Assembly: GCF_001562275.1 (NCBI RefSeq)
Contig: NZ_CP014304.1
Coordinates: 2,418,001 to 2,482,000 of the forward strand
Direction: 5' to 3'
Length of the DNA: 64,000 nucleotides
DNA from: Hymenobacter sp. PAMC 26628
GTDB taxonomy: Bacteria > Bacteroidota > Bacteroidia > Cytophagales > Hymenobacteraceae
The number at the start of each line of letters is the position of its first letter. The first letter of the stretch is position 1. A program made the position numbers and the translations under genes. Positions 52,770 through 61,055 of the stretch are shown piece by piece. The notes under the pieces are model-generated. The model saw only the letters and a list, made by a program, of their open reading frames with translations. It searched no databases and was not told the origin of the DNA.

Positions 52770-54140
52770 TTGCATACCGCCCCGCCCCCCGCCCTGCCGC
52801 CGACGGCCCCGGTCACGGCCGAGGTGCGGCTGGCATACGTGCTGGCCCACTTCCGGCGGGTTTATGAACGGGTGCCCGCAGGGGCCATTGGCTACGCCGG
52901 GGGCCCGGCAGCGGTGGCGGTGGCCAACAGGGCGGAAGGCTTTTTCGACCGGGCCCACCCCTGCCCGCCCGCGCCCAGCTGGCGCGAATGGCGGGGCCAG
53001 CGCGTGCCGTTTTTCTTTTACGACGGGGCACGGCCGCTGCTGGAGCTGGCCCCGGGCCGGGCCCGCATCGCGGCCGACGTGGTTTCAGCTGCATTTTACC
53101 TACTCAGCGGCTGGCAAGAATATTTCTCCAACAAACGCGACCGGCACGGGCGGTTTCCCTACGCGGCCAGCGTGCAGGCGCGGTACGGCTTCGTGGCGCT
53201 GCCGGTGGTGAATTATTATTTTGACGTGCTGCGCGTGGCCGTGGAGCACGCCACCGGCCGGCCGCTGCGCCCGCGTACCTGGGGCCCCGGGGCCCCATTC
53301 GCTGCCTTCGTCAGCCACGACCTCGACAACCTGCGCAGCGCCTGGAAAACCCCGGCCAAAGCGGCGCTCCGGGCCGGCCGGCTGATGGATTTTGGGCAGA
53401 TGCTGTGGCAGCACTGGACGCAGCCCGACGTCTGGGATAACCTCGAAGCCGTGGCCGCCGCCACGGCGCAGTACGGGGCCCGGTCCACGTTTTTCGTGCT
53501 GCCCGCGCACCGGCCCGGGGCCGATGGCACGCCCAACGCGGATTATCGGCTCACGGCCCGGCTGTGGCAACGGCTGGCCAAACTAGCGAAGCAAGGCCAC
53601 GCGGTAGCCCTACACGCCAGCATCGGAACGGCCGATAATTTTATTCATTTTGATACTGAGCGGCAGGAGGTACTCGATGCAGAAGCAGGTGGCAACCGCT
53701 TCCACTACCTGCGCTGGGAGCCGCGCCTGACCACCAGTATAGTAGACCAGGCAGACATTGCTTTCGACTCGACACTCGGCTTTGCCGAGCATTTCGGGTT
53801 TCGAAATTCCTACTGCCACCCCTTCTATCCGTTCGATTTCAGGAACAGTACCGCGCACGAGTTTCTCGAAATTCCGCTGAACGTAATGGACGCGACGCTG
53901 CATCACCCCAATTATTTGCAGTTGGGGCCCGACGAAGTTTTGCCGGCCTTGGTGCCCATGCTCGCCGAGGTGGAAAAGTTTGGCGGGGTGGCGTCGGTGC
54001 TGTGGCACAACCAGAACTTCGACCCGGCCAACACCACCAACGGGCCCCGGCAATTCCACGAAATCATGGGCTGGCTGCGCGGGCGCGGCGCGGCATTCCT
54101 CACGGGCACCGAAATTTGGGCCCAGTTTCCGGCGGCGTAG
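52770..54140 (+). CDS. polysaccharide deacetylase-like protein with DUF7033-type N-terminus
   Basis: A 456-residue protein starting at TTG. The first 190 residues resemble the DUF7033-like domain found in front of deacetylase domains in Bacteroidota (FYLLSGWQEYFSNKRDRHGRFPY). A NodB-like part follows, with FAAFVSHDLDNLRSAW near residue 180, STFFVLPAHRPGADG, and HDxD-like HASIGTADNF. A metal-binding SHDLDN motif is present. It may remove acetyl groups from a surface glycan. It ends 31 bases before the flippase. The function is inferred from architecture. Confidence 0.7.
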   Translation: MHTAPPPALPPTAPVTAEVRLAYVLAHFRRVYERVPAGAIGYAGGPAAVAVANRAEGFFDRAHPCPPAPSWREWRGQRVPFFFYDGARPLLELAPGRARIAADVVSAAFYLLSGWQEYFSNKRDRHGRFPYAASVQARYGFVALPVVNYYFDVLRVAVEHATGRPLRPRTWGPGAPFAAFVSHDLDNLRSAWKTPAKAALRAGRLMDFGQMLWQHWTQPDVWDNLEAVAAATAQYGARSTFFVLPAHRPGADGTPNADYRLTARLWQRLAKLAKQGHAVALHASIGTADNFIHFDTERQEVLDAEAGGNRFHYLRWEPRLTTSIVDQADIAFDSTLGFAEHFGFRNSYCHPFYPFDFRNSTAHEFLEIPLNVMDATLHHPNYLQLGPDEVLPALVPMLAEVEKFGGVASVLWHNQNFDPANTTNGPRQFHEIMGWLRGRGAAFLTGTEIWAQFPAA

Positions 54141-54171
54141 GGCCCCGGATTTCTATTTTTCTCCTCTCCAC

Positions 54172-55662
54172 TTGGGCATTGTTCAACGCCAGGGCCTCCG
54201 CAACACCCTGATTTCTTACATTGGCCTGGGCATTGGGTTCATGAGTAGCACGCTGGTGCTCACGCGCTTGCTCACGCCGGCGCAGCTCGGCCTCACCTCA
54301 GTGCTGGTGTCGCTGGCCACGCTGGCGGCGCAGCTGGCGGCCTTCGGGTTTGCCAGCACGGCGCTGCGCTACTTCCCCTACTTCCGCGATCCGGCGAAGG
54401 GCCACTCGGGCTTTTTGCCGCTGCTGCTGGGCGTGCCGCTGCTGGGCTTCGCGGCGGTGGCGGCGGCGCTGTGGGCCGGCAAAAGCTTCGTGCTGGGCCG
54501 CTTCTCGGCCGATGCGGCGCTGCTGGGGCCCAACTACCCGGCCGTGCTCCTGCTCACGCTGGCCGTGCTGCTGCTCTCGCTGCAAGACGCCTACCTCAAG
54601 TCGCTGTTCCACACCGGGTTTTCGTCGTTTCTGCAGGAGATTTTCCTGCGGCTGTACATCGTAGGGGCGGCGGGGCTGTTTTGGCGCGGGGTGCTGTCGT
54701 TCGACGGCTTCGTGCTGGCCTACGTGGGCGGCTACGCGCTGGTGGACGTGCTGCTGGCGGCCTACCTGCTGGCCATCGGCGAGCTGCACCTGCGGCCCAC
54801 GCGGGCCGTGCTGCGGGTGCGGCCCCTGCGCGAGCTGCTGGCCTTCGGGGGCTTCGCGCTGCTGGGCAACCTCTCGGGCACCATCATGGTCACCATCGAC
54901 GCGCTGATGGTGGGCGCCAAGCTCAGCCTGGCGGCGGCCGGCATCTACGCCATTGCCTTTAACATCAGCACGGCTCTCACGCTGCCGTTCCGGGCCCTCT
55001 ACAAAACGGCGTTTCCGCTCATTGCCGAGTACTGGAAGGAAGGCGCGCTGGAAAAGATGGCCGATTTCTACGCCCGCACCACCCGCCTCAACACCGTGCT
55101 CGGCTGCTACTTAGCCCTGGGCCTGGGCCTGAACCTGGACTTCGTGTACGGCCTCATCCACCGCCCCGCCTACACCGCCGGCAGCACGGCCGTGCTGCTG
55201 CTGCTGGGGGGCCGCCTGGTCGACGGCATCACGGGCGTCAACGGCATCATCGTGCTCACCTCGCCTCGCTACCGCTTTGATCTGGTGTTCAACGCCGGCC
55301 TGGCCGTGGCCATCGTGGGGTTGAACGCGCTGCTCATCCCGCGCCTGGGCCTGGCCGGCGCGGCCCTGTCCAACTGCCTGGCGCTGGTGGGCATCAACCT
55401 ATTGCGCACCTGGTTTGTGTGGCGCACCTACGGCCTCCAGCCCTTCGACCGGCGCATTCCGCTCATCGGGGCCCTGGCGGCGGCGGCCGGGCTGGCGGCG
55501 TGGCTGCTGCCGGTACCACCCAGCATCTGGCTGGCGCTGTTGCTGCGCGGCGGCACGCTCACGGCGCTCTACGGGGCCGGCCTGCTGCTCACCGGCGCCG
55601 CGCCGGAAGTGAACGCGCTGTGGGCCAAAGCCCTGGGCCGACTGCGCGGGCGGCGAGCTTAG
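54172..55662 (+). CDS. Wzx-type polysaccharide flippase
   Basis: A 496-residue polytopic protein with about 12-14 membrane helices, starting at TTG with MGIVQRQGLRNTLISYIGLG. It has the feel of MATE-like Wzx/RfbX flippases: FGGFALLGNLSGTIMVTIDALMVG near residue 225 and FNISTALTLPFRALYKTAFPLIAEYW. It should flip the lipid-linked glycan across the inner membrane. It closes the locus, in the same direction as the Pse genes. The upstream reading frame extends into the deacetylase gene and so is not used. Confidence 0.88.
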   Translation: MGIVQRQGLRNTLISYIGLGIGFMSSTLVLTRLLTPAQLGLTSVLVSLATLAAQLAAFGFASTALRYFPYFRDPAKGHSGFLPLLLGVPLLGFAAVAAALWAGKSFVLGRFSADAALLGPNYPAVLLLTLAVLLLSLQDAYLKSLFHTGFSSFLQEIFLRLYIVGAAGLFWRGVLSFDGFVLAYVGGYALVDVLLAAYLLAIGELHLRPTRAVLRVRPLRELLAFGGFALLGNLSGTIMVTIDALMVGAKLSLAAAGIYAIAFNISTALTLPFRALYKTAFPLIAEYWKEGALEKMADFYARTTRLNTVLGCYLALGLGLNLDFVYGLIHRPAYTAGSTAVLLLLGGRLVDGITGVNGIIVLTSPRYRFDLVFNAGLAVAIVGLNALLIPRLGLAGAALSNCLALVGINLLRTWFVWRTYGLQPFDRRIPLIGALAAAAGLAAWLLPVPPSIWLALLLRGGTLTALYGAGLLLTGAAPEVNALWAKALGRLRGRRA

Positions 55663-55737
55663 GCATCGGCTGGGGGCCCCAACGCCCGCGTAGCCAAGAA
55701 TAATGCAACGGTAGGCCAGATAATTGCTGTTGCTGCG

Positions 55738-55905
55738 TGTACGGGAACGGTTTCCGGACCTACGGGTTAGCGGCGCGGGCCTACCGGCGTGGAGGGCGCT
55801 CCTACGGAAGCAGCGAACGGGCCTACGGGTTCAGCGGGTGCCGCTACGAGCACCGGGGCGGCGCCTACGCGGGCGGTGGCGGGCGCTGCGCACCGCCGGA
55901 ACCGC
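55738..55905 (+). repeat. second array of eight degenerate 21-bp tandem repeats
   Basis: Eight units start at 55738, 55759, 55780, 55801, 55822, 55843, 55864 and 55885. Nearly all have TAC at positions 3-5, usually CCTACGG or GCTACG. The frame 55737 encodes Arg/Tyr/Gly heptads (RTYGLAA, RSYGSSE, RAYGFSG). In the frame of the downstream 56011 gene it gives Ala/Thr/Gly-rich heptads and stays open from a GTG at 55789 onward. Confidence 0.7.
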
Positions 55906-56010
55906 CAACGGCTGGCCCGCAATGCCGGATTAATTGCGGAGCTTGCCCTGCGGCCGGCCACTCTAGTCGTGTTTGCCGGGCTTTTCGGCACATTAGTTCC
56001 ATTTAATAGC

Positions 56011-56700
56011 ATGAAACAAATACAAACCGTAGCCAACTATTCTATGTCGCAGGGCGACCTGATTCTCACCTGCCACACGAAGGCCGATTTTATAGACCGC
56101 GACGCGGCCGCTTTCGCCACGCGCGGCGTAGCCCAGGCGCGCATCGACGCCTTCAGGGCCCAAACCGACGCGGTGGCCCAACTGCCCAGCGACGCGCAGC
56201 TTGATTTTGAGAAGCAGGCCCTCACCGCCGCCGCCCTCGCTCAGCGCCAGGCCGTGGAAAGCGGCATGGCCACGGTGATGAGCCAGGTCACCATCGTGCA
56301 CGACGCCCGTAGCCCCGCCTACAAAGCCTTCGGCAGCGCCGGCCTCTACAACGCCAGCGAGGGCGATTTCTACGTGAACATGGGCCACCTCCTCGACTGG
56401 GCCACCGCCCACGTGGCCGACTACCAAGCCCAGGGCCTCACCCCGGCGCAGCTCCAGGCCCTGGCCGCCGCCAATGAGCAATACCTCGCCGCCCTTAAGG
56501 CCCAGCGGCTGGCCGTCTCGGGCCGCAGCGCCACCACCCAAACCCGCCAAATCGCCCTCAACGCCCACTACGACGAGCTATCCGCCCTCTGCAACATCGG
56601 CCAGGGCCTCTTCAAGCAGTCCGACGTGAGCAAGTACGACGACTACGTGGTGGCCCCCGCTGTGCATTCGGCCGCGCCCGTGGTGCCCCCAGCTAAGTAA
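56011..56700 (+). CDS. hypothetical protein, helical
   Basis: A 229-residue, Ala-rich helical protein starting MKQIQTVANYSMSQGDLILTC and ending VVPPAK. I recognise no family. It lacks a signal peptide when started at 56011. The frame remains open upstream through the 21-bp array to a GTG at 55789, which would add 74 residues including a hydrophobic stretch (LVVFAGLFGTLVPF) that could act as a membrane segment. The ATG at 56011 is chosen because the extension is repeat-derived, but the longer form is possible. A terminator follows. Confidence 0.6.
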   Translation: MKQIQTVANYSMSQGDLILTCHTKADFIDRDAAAFATRGVAQARIDAFRAQTDAVAQLPSDAQLDFEKQALTAAALAQRQAVESGMATVMSQVTIVHDARSPAYKAFGSAGLYNASEGDFYVNMGHLLDWATAHVADYQAQGLTPAQLQALAAANEQYLAALKAQRLAVSGRSATTQTRQIALNAHYDELSALCNIGQGLFKQSDVSKYDDYVVAPAVHSAAPVVPPAK

Positions 56701-56734
56701 GGGCCCCCAGGGCCCGCAACTGTAGCAGCTGAAG

Positions 56735-56766
56735 AAGCGCCGGGGCCCGTGGGTTCCGGCGCTTTT
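56735..56766 (+). terminator. terminator after the 56011 gene
   Basis: AAGCGCCGG pairs with CCGGCGCTT around a 12-base loop, followed by a T run. Confidence 0.7.
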
Positions 56767-56863
56767 TGGGTTTTATAAAAAACGTGATTAAAACATTAGT
56801 TACCACGCACGGCAATACTTCCTACAACACTAAATATATATTATGCGCCCCATTGTTACTTAC

Positions 56864-57379
56864 TTAACCTGATGTGTCAACCATAGAAATATCTGCACCA
56901 CGAATAGTTTCATATATAAATTTCGGAGTCTTACCGTAATTGTTTATTTTATTTGGATCGGACCCGAATTTTAATAGCAATGCTATAATTTCATGTCCCT
57001 CGGTCGAAAATTTAGCATTGAGTATTGTTGTCCATAAAGCGGTATTACCATGAATATCTTGGAGATTTGGGTCTGCTCCTTTCTGAAGAAAGTATTTTGC
57101 AAGGTCAACGATTTTATTTTGGCCTATAAAATGCAAGGCAGAATAACCAATTCTATCTTGATGATTAATATTCGCCCCGTTATCAACTAGCCAACAAATA
57201 AAATTGGCTTTATTTTCAATTACAGCATTTATTAATGCCGTCCTACCATATCCGTCTGTTGCGTCTATGCCGAACTCTTGCAATGTTTCCTTTGCAGTAT
57301 CGTATTTATTTAAAGCAATGTTACTTCTAATATTGTCAACCTTCGGGTCACATTTTCTTGGGCGTCCTGACTGTGCCAT
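56864..57379 (-). CDS. ankyrin-repeat protein, AT-rich
   Basis: A 171-residue protein with four ankyrin repeats: YGRTALINAVIENKANF with NGANIN, IGYSALHFIGQNKIVDL with KGADPN, HGNTALWTTILNAKF with FGSDPN, and YGKTPKFIY. Ankyrin repeats bind other proteins. No signal peptide is present. The gene is far lower in GC than its surroundings, and the start (ATGGCACAGTCAGG) lies in AT-rich DNA, so horizontal acquisition is likely. Partner unknown. Confidence 0.8.
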   Translation of the reverse strand: MAQSGRPRKCDPKVDNIRSNIALNKYDTAKETLQEFGIDATDGYGRTALINAVIENKANFICWLVDNGANINHQDRIGYSALHFIGQNKIVDLAKYFLQKGADPNLQDIHGNTALWTTILNAKFSTEGHEIIALLLKFGSDPNKINNYGKTPKFIYETIRGADISMVDTSG

Positions 57380-57473
57380 ATTAATTAATTATAAGGTTTT
57401 TTACTGTTAGTTAGCCGCAAAGGTGGGCGTATTGGCGACGAATGCATTGATTTGCCCCACGGCCAGCCACACA

Positions 57474-57819
57474 TCATACAGCAATCTGTAAATACGCCGC
57501 GTCATAAATCAATGATTTGGTTTCGTCCAGCTCCCGCTTGAAGATGGAGTTGCGCAACGACTCCGGCGTCACCAAGTCCACGCGCCGGCCGAAGAGTTCT
57601 TCCGGGGCGTCCCACACGTCGAGCAGGCGTTGGCCGCGGTCAGCAGGTCGAGGCCGGGCGGGAAGCTCACCACCGCGTCCACGTCGCTGCGCGCCGGGTC
57701 CAACTGGTCGGTGACGACCGAGCCGAACAGGTGCAACTGCTGCACGCCCAGCCATTGGCAAAGCGCCAGCAGGGCCGGTAGCTGCGGGCGAAGGTGCGGG
57801 CGAAGTGCGGGTGGAGCAT
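57474..57819 (-). pseudogene. frameshifted MNT-type nucleotidyltransferase
   Basis: Read on the minus strand, one frame encodes LHLFGSVVTDQLDPARSDVDAVVSF, the GSx...DxD signature of minimal nucleotidyltransferases (MntA-like), and a second frame continues LLDVWDAPEELFGRRVDLVTPESL, the matching C-terminal part. A frameshift near 57625-57640 therefore splits the gene, and the start region near 57819 needs another shift. A TATCTTTG box just upstream (57822-57829) marks the old promoter. No intact HepT partner is seen. Probably a decayed toxin-antitoxin component. Confidence 0.65.
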
Positions 57820-57851
57820 AGCCAAAGATATGGGGGCCCTCATTGGCGGTG

Positions 57852-58175
57852 TTATTTCTCGATTAAATAAGCAGTGCCTTTTACAAACGTGGGGAGTAAG
57901 CGGGAAAAAGCTGGCAGCAATTCTTCTAGAAAGGAAATCTTACTTTTCTCGACGTTCAAGACGGCGACAATGATGGCGTACCGGTTCATATTTTGCTGAA
58001 ACGCCAGGTTCTTGTCAATTGTCAGCAGCAATTCAAATCCCTGCCCAATAGCGGCGTGCATCAAGTTGCCGTTTTTAAGTCCGTTCCACTGCATTTCGGA
58101 TACAGTATAAACTTCGTGTTGCGGCAAACGGCTTTTGAGCTTGCGGGTCACGCATTCATCCAACAGAATTTTCAT
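57852..58175 (-). CDS. DUF5615 PIN-like toxin
   Basis: A 107-residue protein starting MKILLDECVTRKLKSRLP, with LLTIDKNLAFQQNMNRY, the DUF5615 pattern with a PIN-like acidic start (LLDECV) and a TxDKN motif. It is read 20 bases inside the end of the upstream DUF433 gene. DUF5615 proteins are paired with DUF433 antitoxins as type II toxin-antitoxin modules and probably cut RNA. The gene is intact here. Confidence 0.85.
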   Translation of the reverse strand: MKILLDECVTRKLKSRLPQHEVYTVSEMQWNGLKNGNLMHAAIGQGFELLLTIDKNLAFQQNMNRYAIIVAVLNVEKSKISFLEELLPAFSRLLPTFVKGTAYLIEK

Positions 58176-58386
58176 GCATCAGTTGCGTCGAAGCGTTGAG
58201 AATCTGTTGCGAAAAAGCCAGTACGCTCAACACCTGCTCGCGGCCAACGGAAGGAAAATCATCGAGAAACGCCTCAATCGTTTCCCCCGTTTCTAAGTAA
58301 TCGAACAGGTTTTTAATGGGTACCCGCGTGCCGTTAAAAACCGGCGTACCGCCCAGAATGTCTGGGTCGCTGTTGATGGTATTCAT
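58156..58386 (-). CDS. DUF433 antitoxin
   Basis: A 76-residue protein starting MNTINSDPDILGGTPVFNGTRVPIKN, the DUF433 signature (GGTPVF.GTRVP), with LETGETIEAFLDDFPSVGREQV after it. It should be a winged-helix-like antitoxin that represses the operon and neutralises the DUF5615 toxin. It precedes the toxin gene and overlaps it by 20 bases, giving translational coupling. An earlier in-frame start at 58455 lacks support. Confidence 0.87.
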   Translation of the reverse strand: MNTINSDPDILGGTPVFNGTRVPIKNLFDYLETGETIEAFLDDFPSVGREQVLSVLAFSQQILNASTQLMHENSVG

Positions 58387-58429
58387 GGCAAGCAAGTCAC
58401 TTGAGGGGAAACCTAAAAGTAAGTTAAAA

Positions 58430-59449
58430 CTACCGCAGCGCGTAAATCCGCTCAATGATTTCCACCACTTTCAGGCCGTCCGCGGCGTTGGTGGCGGCGC
58501 TGCCCCGTTGCAGCGTGTCCACCACGTCGTCGATGACGTGGCCGTGGTTGGCGGCCGAGCCCTGGTAGGGGCCGTAGTCGTTGGCGGGATTGGTGGGGGG
58601 CAGCGCGGGCCGGGCGTAGTCCTGCACGTGGCAGTACTCGATTTTGTCGAGGTACTGGCCCCCGATTTTCAGGGCCCCGCGGGCGGCCACCACGGTGAGG
58701 GCGCTTTCGAGGTTGCGGTCCCACACGGCGGTGCTGTAGCTGAGCGTGCCGCTGCCGCCGCGCGCGAGGTCGAACGTGACGAGGCCGCTGTCCTCGAACT
58801 CGGTGGTGGCCTGGTGGTTGAAGTTGCGGAAGCGGGCCGACAGGTTGGCCACGTCGCCGAACACCCAATACAGCAAATCCACGAAATGGCTGAACTGGGT
58901 GAAGAGCGGGCCGCCGTCGAGGGCCCCGGTGCCGCGCCAGCCGCCGGGCCGGTAATAGCGGGCGTCGCGGTTCCAGAAGCAGCTGAGCTGCACCAGGTAC
59001 ACGTCGCCCAGCCGGCCCGCGTCCACCAGCTCCTTGAGCCAGGCGGCGGGCGGCGAGTAGCGGTTTTGCATCACGCCGAATACCAGGCGGCCAGCTTGCT
59101 GGGCCGCGTCCAGGATGGCGCGGGCATCGGCCGCGGTCAGGGCCAAGGGTTTTTCAACCACCACGTGCAGGCCGTGGCGCAGGCCGGTCACCGCCTGCTG
59201 GGCGTGCAACCCGTTGGGCGTCGCCACCGTGAGCACGTCGGCCTGGGGGCCCCGGGCGAGGTATTCGTCGAGCGACGCGAAAAACGGCACGCCGGGAAAC
59301 TCCGCGGCCAAGCCTGGGCGCAGCTCCGCGTCTACGTCGACCAGGGCCACCAGCTGGGCCCCGGCGCGGCGGGCCACCAGCGCCGCGTGGCGGCGGCCGA
59401 TGTGGCCCACGCCGCAAATAGCAAAAAGAATGGGGGCTAGTGGGGTCAA
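58430..59449 (-). CDS. Gfo/Idh/MocA-family oxidoreductase
   Basis: A 339-residue NAD(P)-dependent enzyme starting MTPLAPILFAICGVGHIGRRHAAL (TTG). The cofactor site is in ICGVGHIG, VVVEKPLALT carries the catalytic Lys, and HFVDLLYWVFGDV is near 210. It looks like the nucleotide-sugar dehydrogenases of the WlbA/WbpB type, but this is not certain. The TTG at 59449 is preferred to one at 59468-59470 because a TACCTTG box overlaps the latter. The DegT aminotransferase lies nearby on the same strand, so a shared pathway to an amino sugar acid is possible. Confidence 0.8.
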   Translation of the reverse strand: MTPLAPILFAICGVGHIGRRHAALVARRAGAQLVALVDVDAELRPGLAAEFPGVPFFASLDEYLARGPQADVLTVATPNGLHAQQAVTGLRHGLHVVVEKPLALTAADARAILDAAQQAGRLVFGVMQNRYSPPAAWLKELVDAGRLGDVYLVQLSCFWNRDARYYRPGGWRGTGALDGGPLFTQFSHFVDLLYWVFGDVANLSARFRNFNHQATTEFEDSGLVTFDLARGGSGTLSYSTAVWDRNLESALTVVAARGALKIGGQYLDKIEYCHVQDYARPALPPTNPANDYGPYQGSAANHGHVIDDVVDTLQRGSAATNAADGLKVVEIIERIYALR

Positions 59450-59501
59450 AGGCTCAGGGTTAAAAAACAAGGTAAAGGCGGTAGCAAGTCTTTACATTTC
59501 A

Positions 59502-59843
59502 CTACACTACCCGGTGCGCATGGTGCCACATCACCACCACCGTAAGCACTCCCAGTACTAGGGTTGGCAAAAGCCCCAGCAGCAGCCACATTTGCATGGG
59601 CTTGCTGCCTCGTTGCAGGGCCGATGAAAGTGCTCCGAGGAAAAATAGCAGGGTATAGAGCCCTAACATCACCAACAAGCAGATAAACATGCTCCCAGCT
59701 TCGCCCCTATTGCCTTGGAGTTCGGCCGCTGTGATTTCAGCACTCAGCGGCGCTATCCACACCCAATAACCGGCGGCGATAACGCCCAACAAAGCGGCGC
59801 AAATGATGTTGCGCCAAGTGTACGGAGGCTTGCTGATTTCCAT
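59502..59843 (-). CDS. small membrane protein
   Basis: A 113-residue protein with three predicted membrane helices near residues 14-31, 51-72 and 86-104. It starts MEISKPPYTWRNIICAALLG. No family is recognised. It lies between the Gfo/Idh and DegT genes with short gaps and may be in the same operon. Confidence 0.6.
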   Translation of the reverse strand: MEISKPPYTWRNIICAALLGVIAAGYWVWIAPLSAEITAAELQGNRGEAGSMFICLLVMLGLYTLLFFLGALSSALQRGSKPMQMWLLLGLLPTLVLGVLTVVVMWHHAHRVV

Positions 59844-59849
59844 GCCAGC

Positions 59850-61001
59850 TTATTCCCAACCGGCGAAAAAGTAACCCATCGCCTCCCCCACATACGCCGC
59901 CTGCGCCACCGTCAGCAGCGGGTGCATGGGCAGCGAAAGCACCGTTTCGCACAGCCGCTCGGCCACCGGAAACTGGCCGGTCCGGTAGCCCAGGTACGCA
60001 TACGCGGGCTGCTGATGCGCCGGCACCGGGTAATACACCGACGTGGGCACGCCGCACTGGTGCAAGTGCTCACGCAGTGCGTCGCGGCGGCCGGGGCCCT
60101 CCACTTGCACGGTATACTGATGAAACACGTGGCTGCTGCGCGCGTCGCGGACCGGAATTTTTAAACCCGAAATGTCATCTAGGGCCCCATCGTAGCGGGC
60201 GGCCGCGGCCTGGCGGGCGGCGGTATTGGCTGGTAGCTGGCGCAACTTCACGCGCAGCAGGGCGGCTTGCAGCGTGTCGAGGCGCGAGTTGAGGCCGATG
60301 CGCTGGTGGTGGTATTTCCGGCTTTGGCCGTGGTTGGCCAGTTGCTGAAGCAACGCGGCGCGGGCCGGGTCGCGGGTGAGTAGGGCCCCGCCATCACCGA
60401 GGGCCCCCAGGTTTTTCGACGGGAAAAACGACGTGGTGCCGACCGCGCCCACCGTGCCGGCGTGGGCCGTAACGCCGCTAGCGGATTGAAACGTGGCCCC
60501 CAGCGCCTGGGCATTGTCTTCTATTAAGGCCACGCCGTGGGCGGCGGCCAGGGCCCCTAGCGCCTCCAAATCAGCGCATTGCCCAAATAAATGCACGGCG
60601 ATGATGGCCCCGGTGCGTGGGGTGAGGGCCGCCGCCACGGCCACCGGGTCGAGGTTGAACGTGTCGGGGCGCACGTCGGCCAGCACGGGGCGCAGGCCCA
60701 GCAGCGCGGCGGCCTCCAGCGTGGCCACGTAGGTGAAGGCCGGCACGATGACCTCCGCCCCCGCCGGCAAATCTAGGCTCAGCAAAGCCAGCGTGAGGGC
60801 ATCGGTGCCGTTGGCGCAGGGCACCACGTGGGCCCCGCCGAGGTAGGCCCCCAGCTCGGCCGCAAACTGCCCCACGGCGGGCCCCTGGATGAACGCCGCC
60901 TCGGCCAGCACTTCGCGCACGGCCGCATCAAGGGCCGGTTGCAGGGCCGCGTGCTCGGCGGCCAGGTCGAGCAGGCGAATGGGGGTAGAAGGACGAAGCA
61001 A
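59850..61001 (-). CDS. DegT/DnrJ/EryC1-family aminotransferase
   Basis: A 383-residue PLP enzyme starting MLRPSTPIRLLDLAAEHAAL (TTG). Cofactor and substrate motifs are CANGTDALTLAL, VPAFTYVATLEA, IEDNAQALGA and the PLP Lys in SFFPSKNLGALGDGG near residue 190. It resembles WlbE/WbpE-type sugar aminotransferases. With the Gfo/Idh gene it may make a 3-amino sugar nucleotide, but the N-acetyltransferase and UDP-hexose dehydrogenase partners are not in the window. The TACCTTTG box at 61031-61038 lies between the chosen TTG and an upstream ATG at 61055, so the TTG is used. Confidence 0.85.
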   Translation of the reverse strand: MLRPSTPIRLLDLAAEHAALQPALDAAVREVLAEAAFIQGPAVGQFAAELGAYLGGAHVVPCANGTDALTLALLSLDLPAGAEVIVPAFTYVATLEAAALLGLRPVLADVRPDTFNLDPVAVAAALTPRTGAIIAVHLFGQCADLEALGALAAAHGVALIEDNAQALGATFQSASGVTAHAGTVGAVGTTSFFPSKNLGALGDGGALLTRDPARAALLQQLANHGQSRKYHHQRIGLNSRLDTLQAALLRVKLRQLPANTAARQAAAARYDGALDDISGLKIPVRDARSSHVFHQYTVQVEGPGRRDALREHLHQCGVPTSVYYPVPAHQQPAYAYLGYRTGQFPVAERLCETVLSLPMHPLLTVAQAAYVGEAMGYFFAGWE

Positions 61002-61030
61002 GCGCGAAATGGGTGGGTAAGCGGGGCGGG

Positions 61031-61038
61031 CAAAGGTA
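61031..61038 (-). promoter_or_regulatory. -7 box for the DegT aminotransferase gene
   Basis: The minus strand reads TACCTTTG, lying 29 bases before the TTG start; it separates this gene from the GT2 gene upstream. Confidence 0.55.
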
Positions 61039-61055
61039 GCCGGGCAGGGGCCCAT

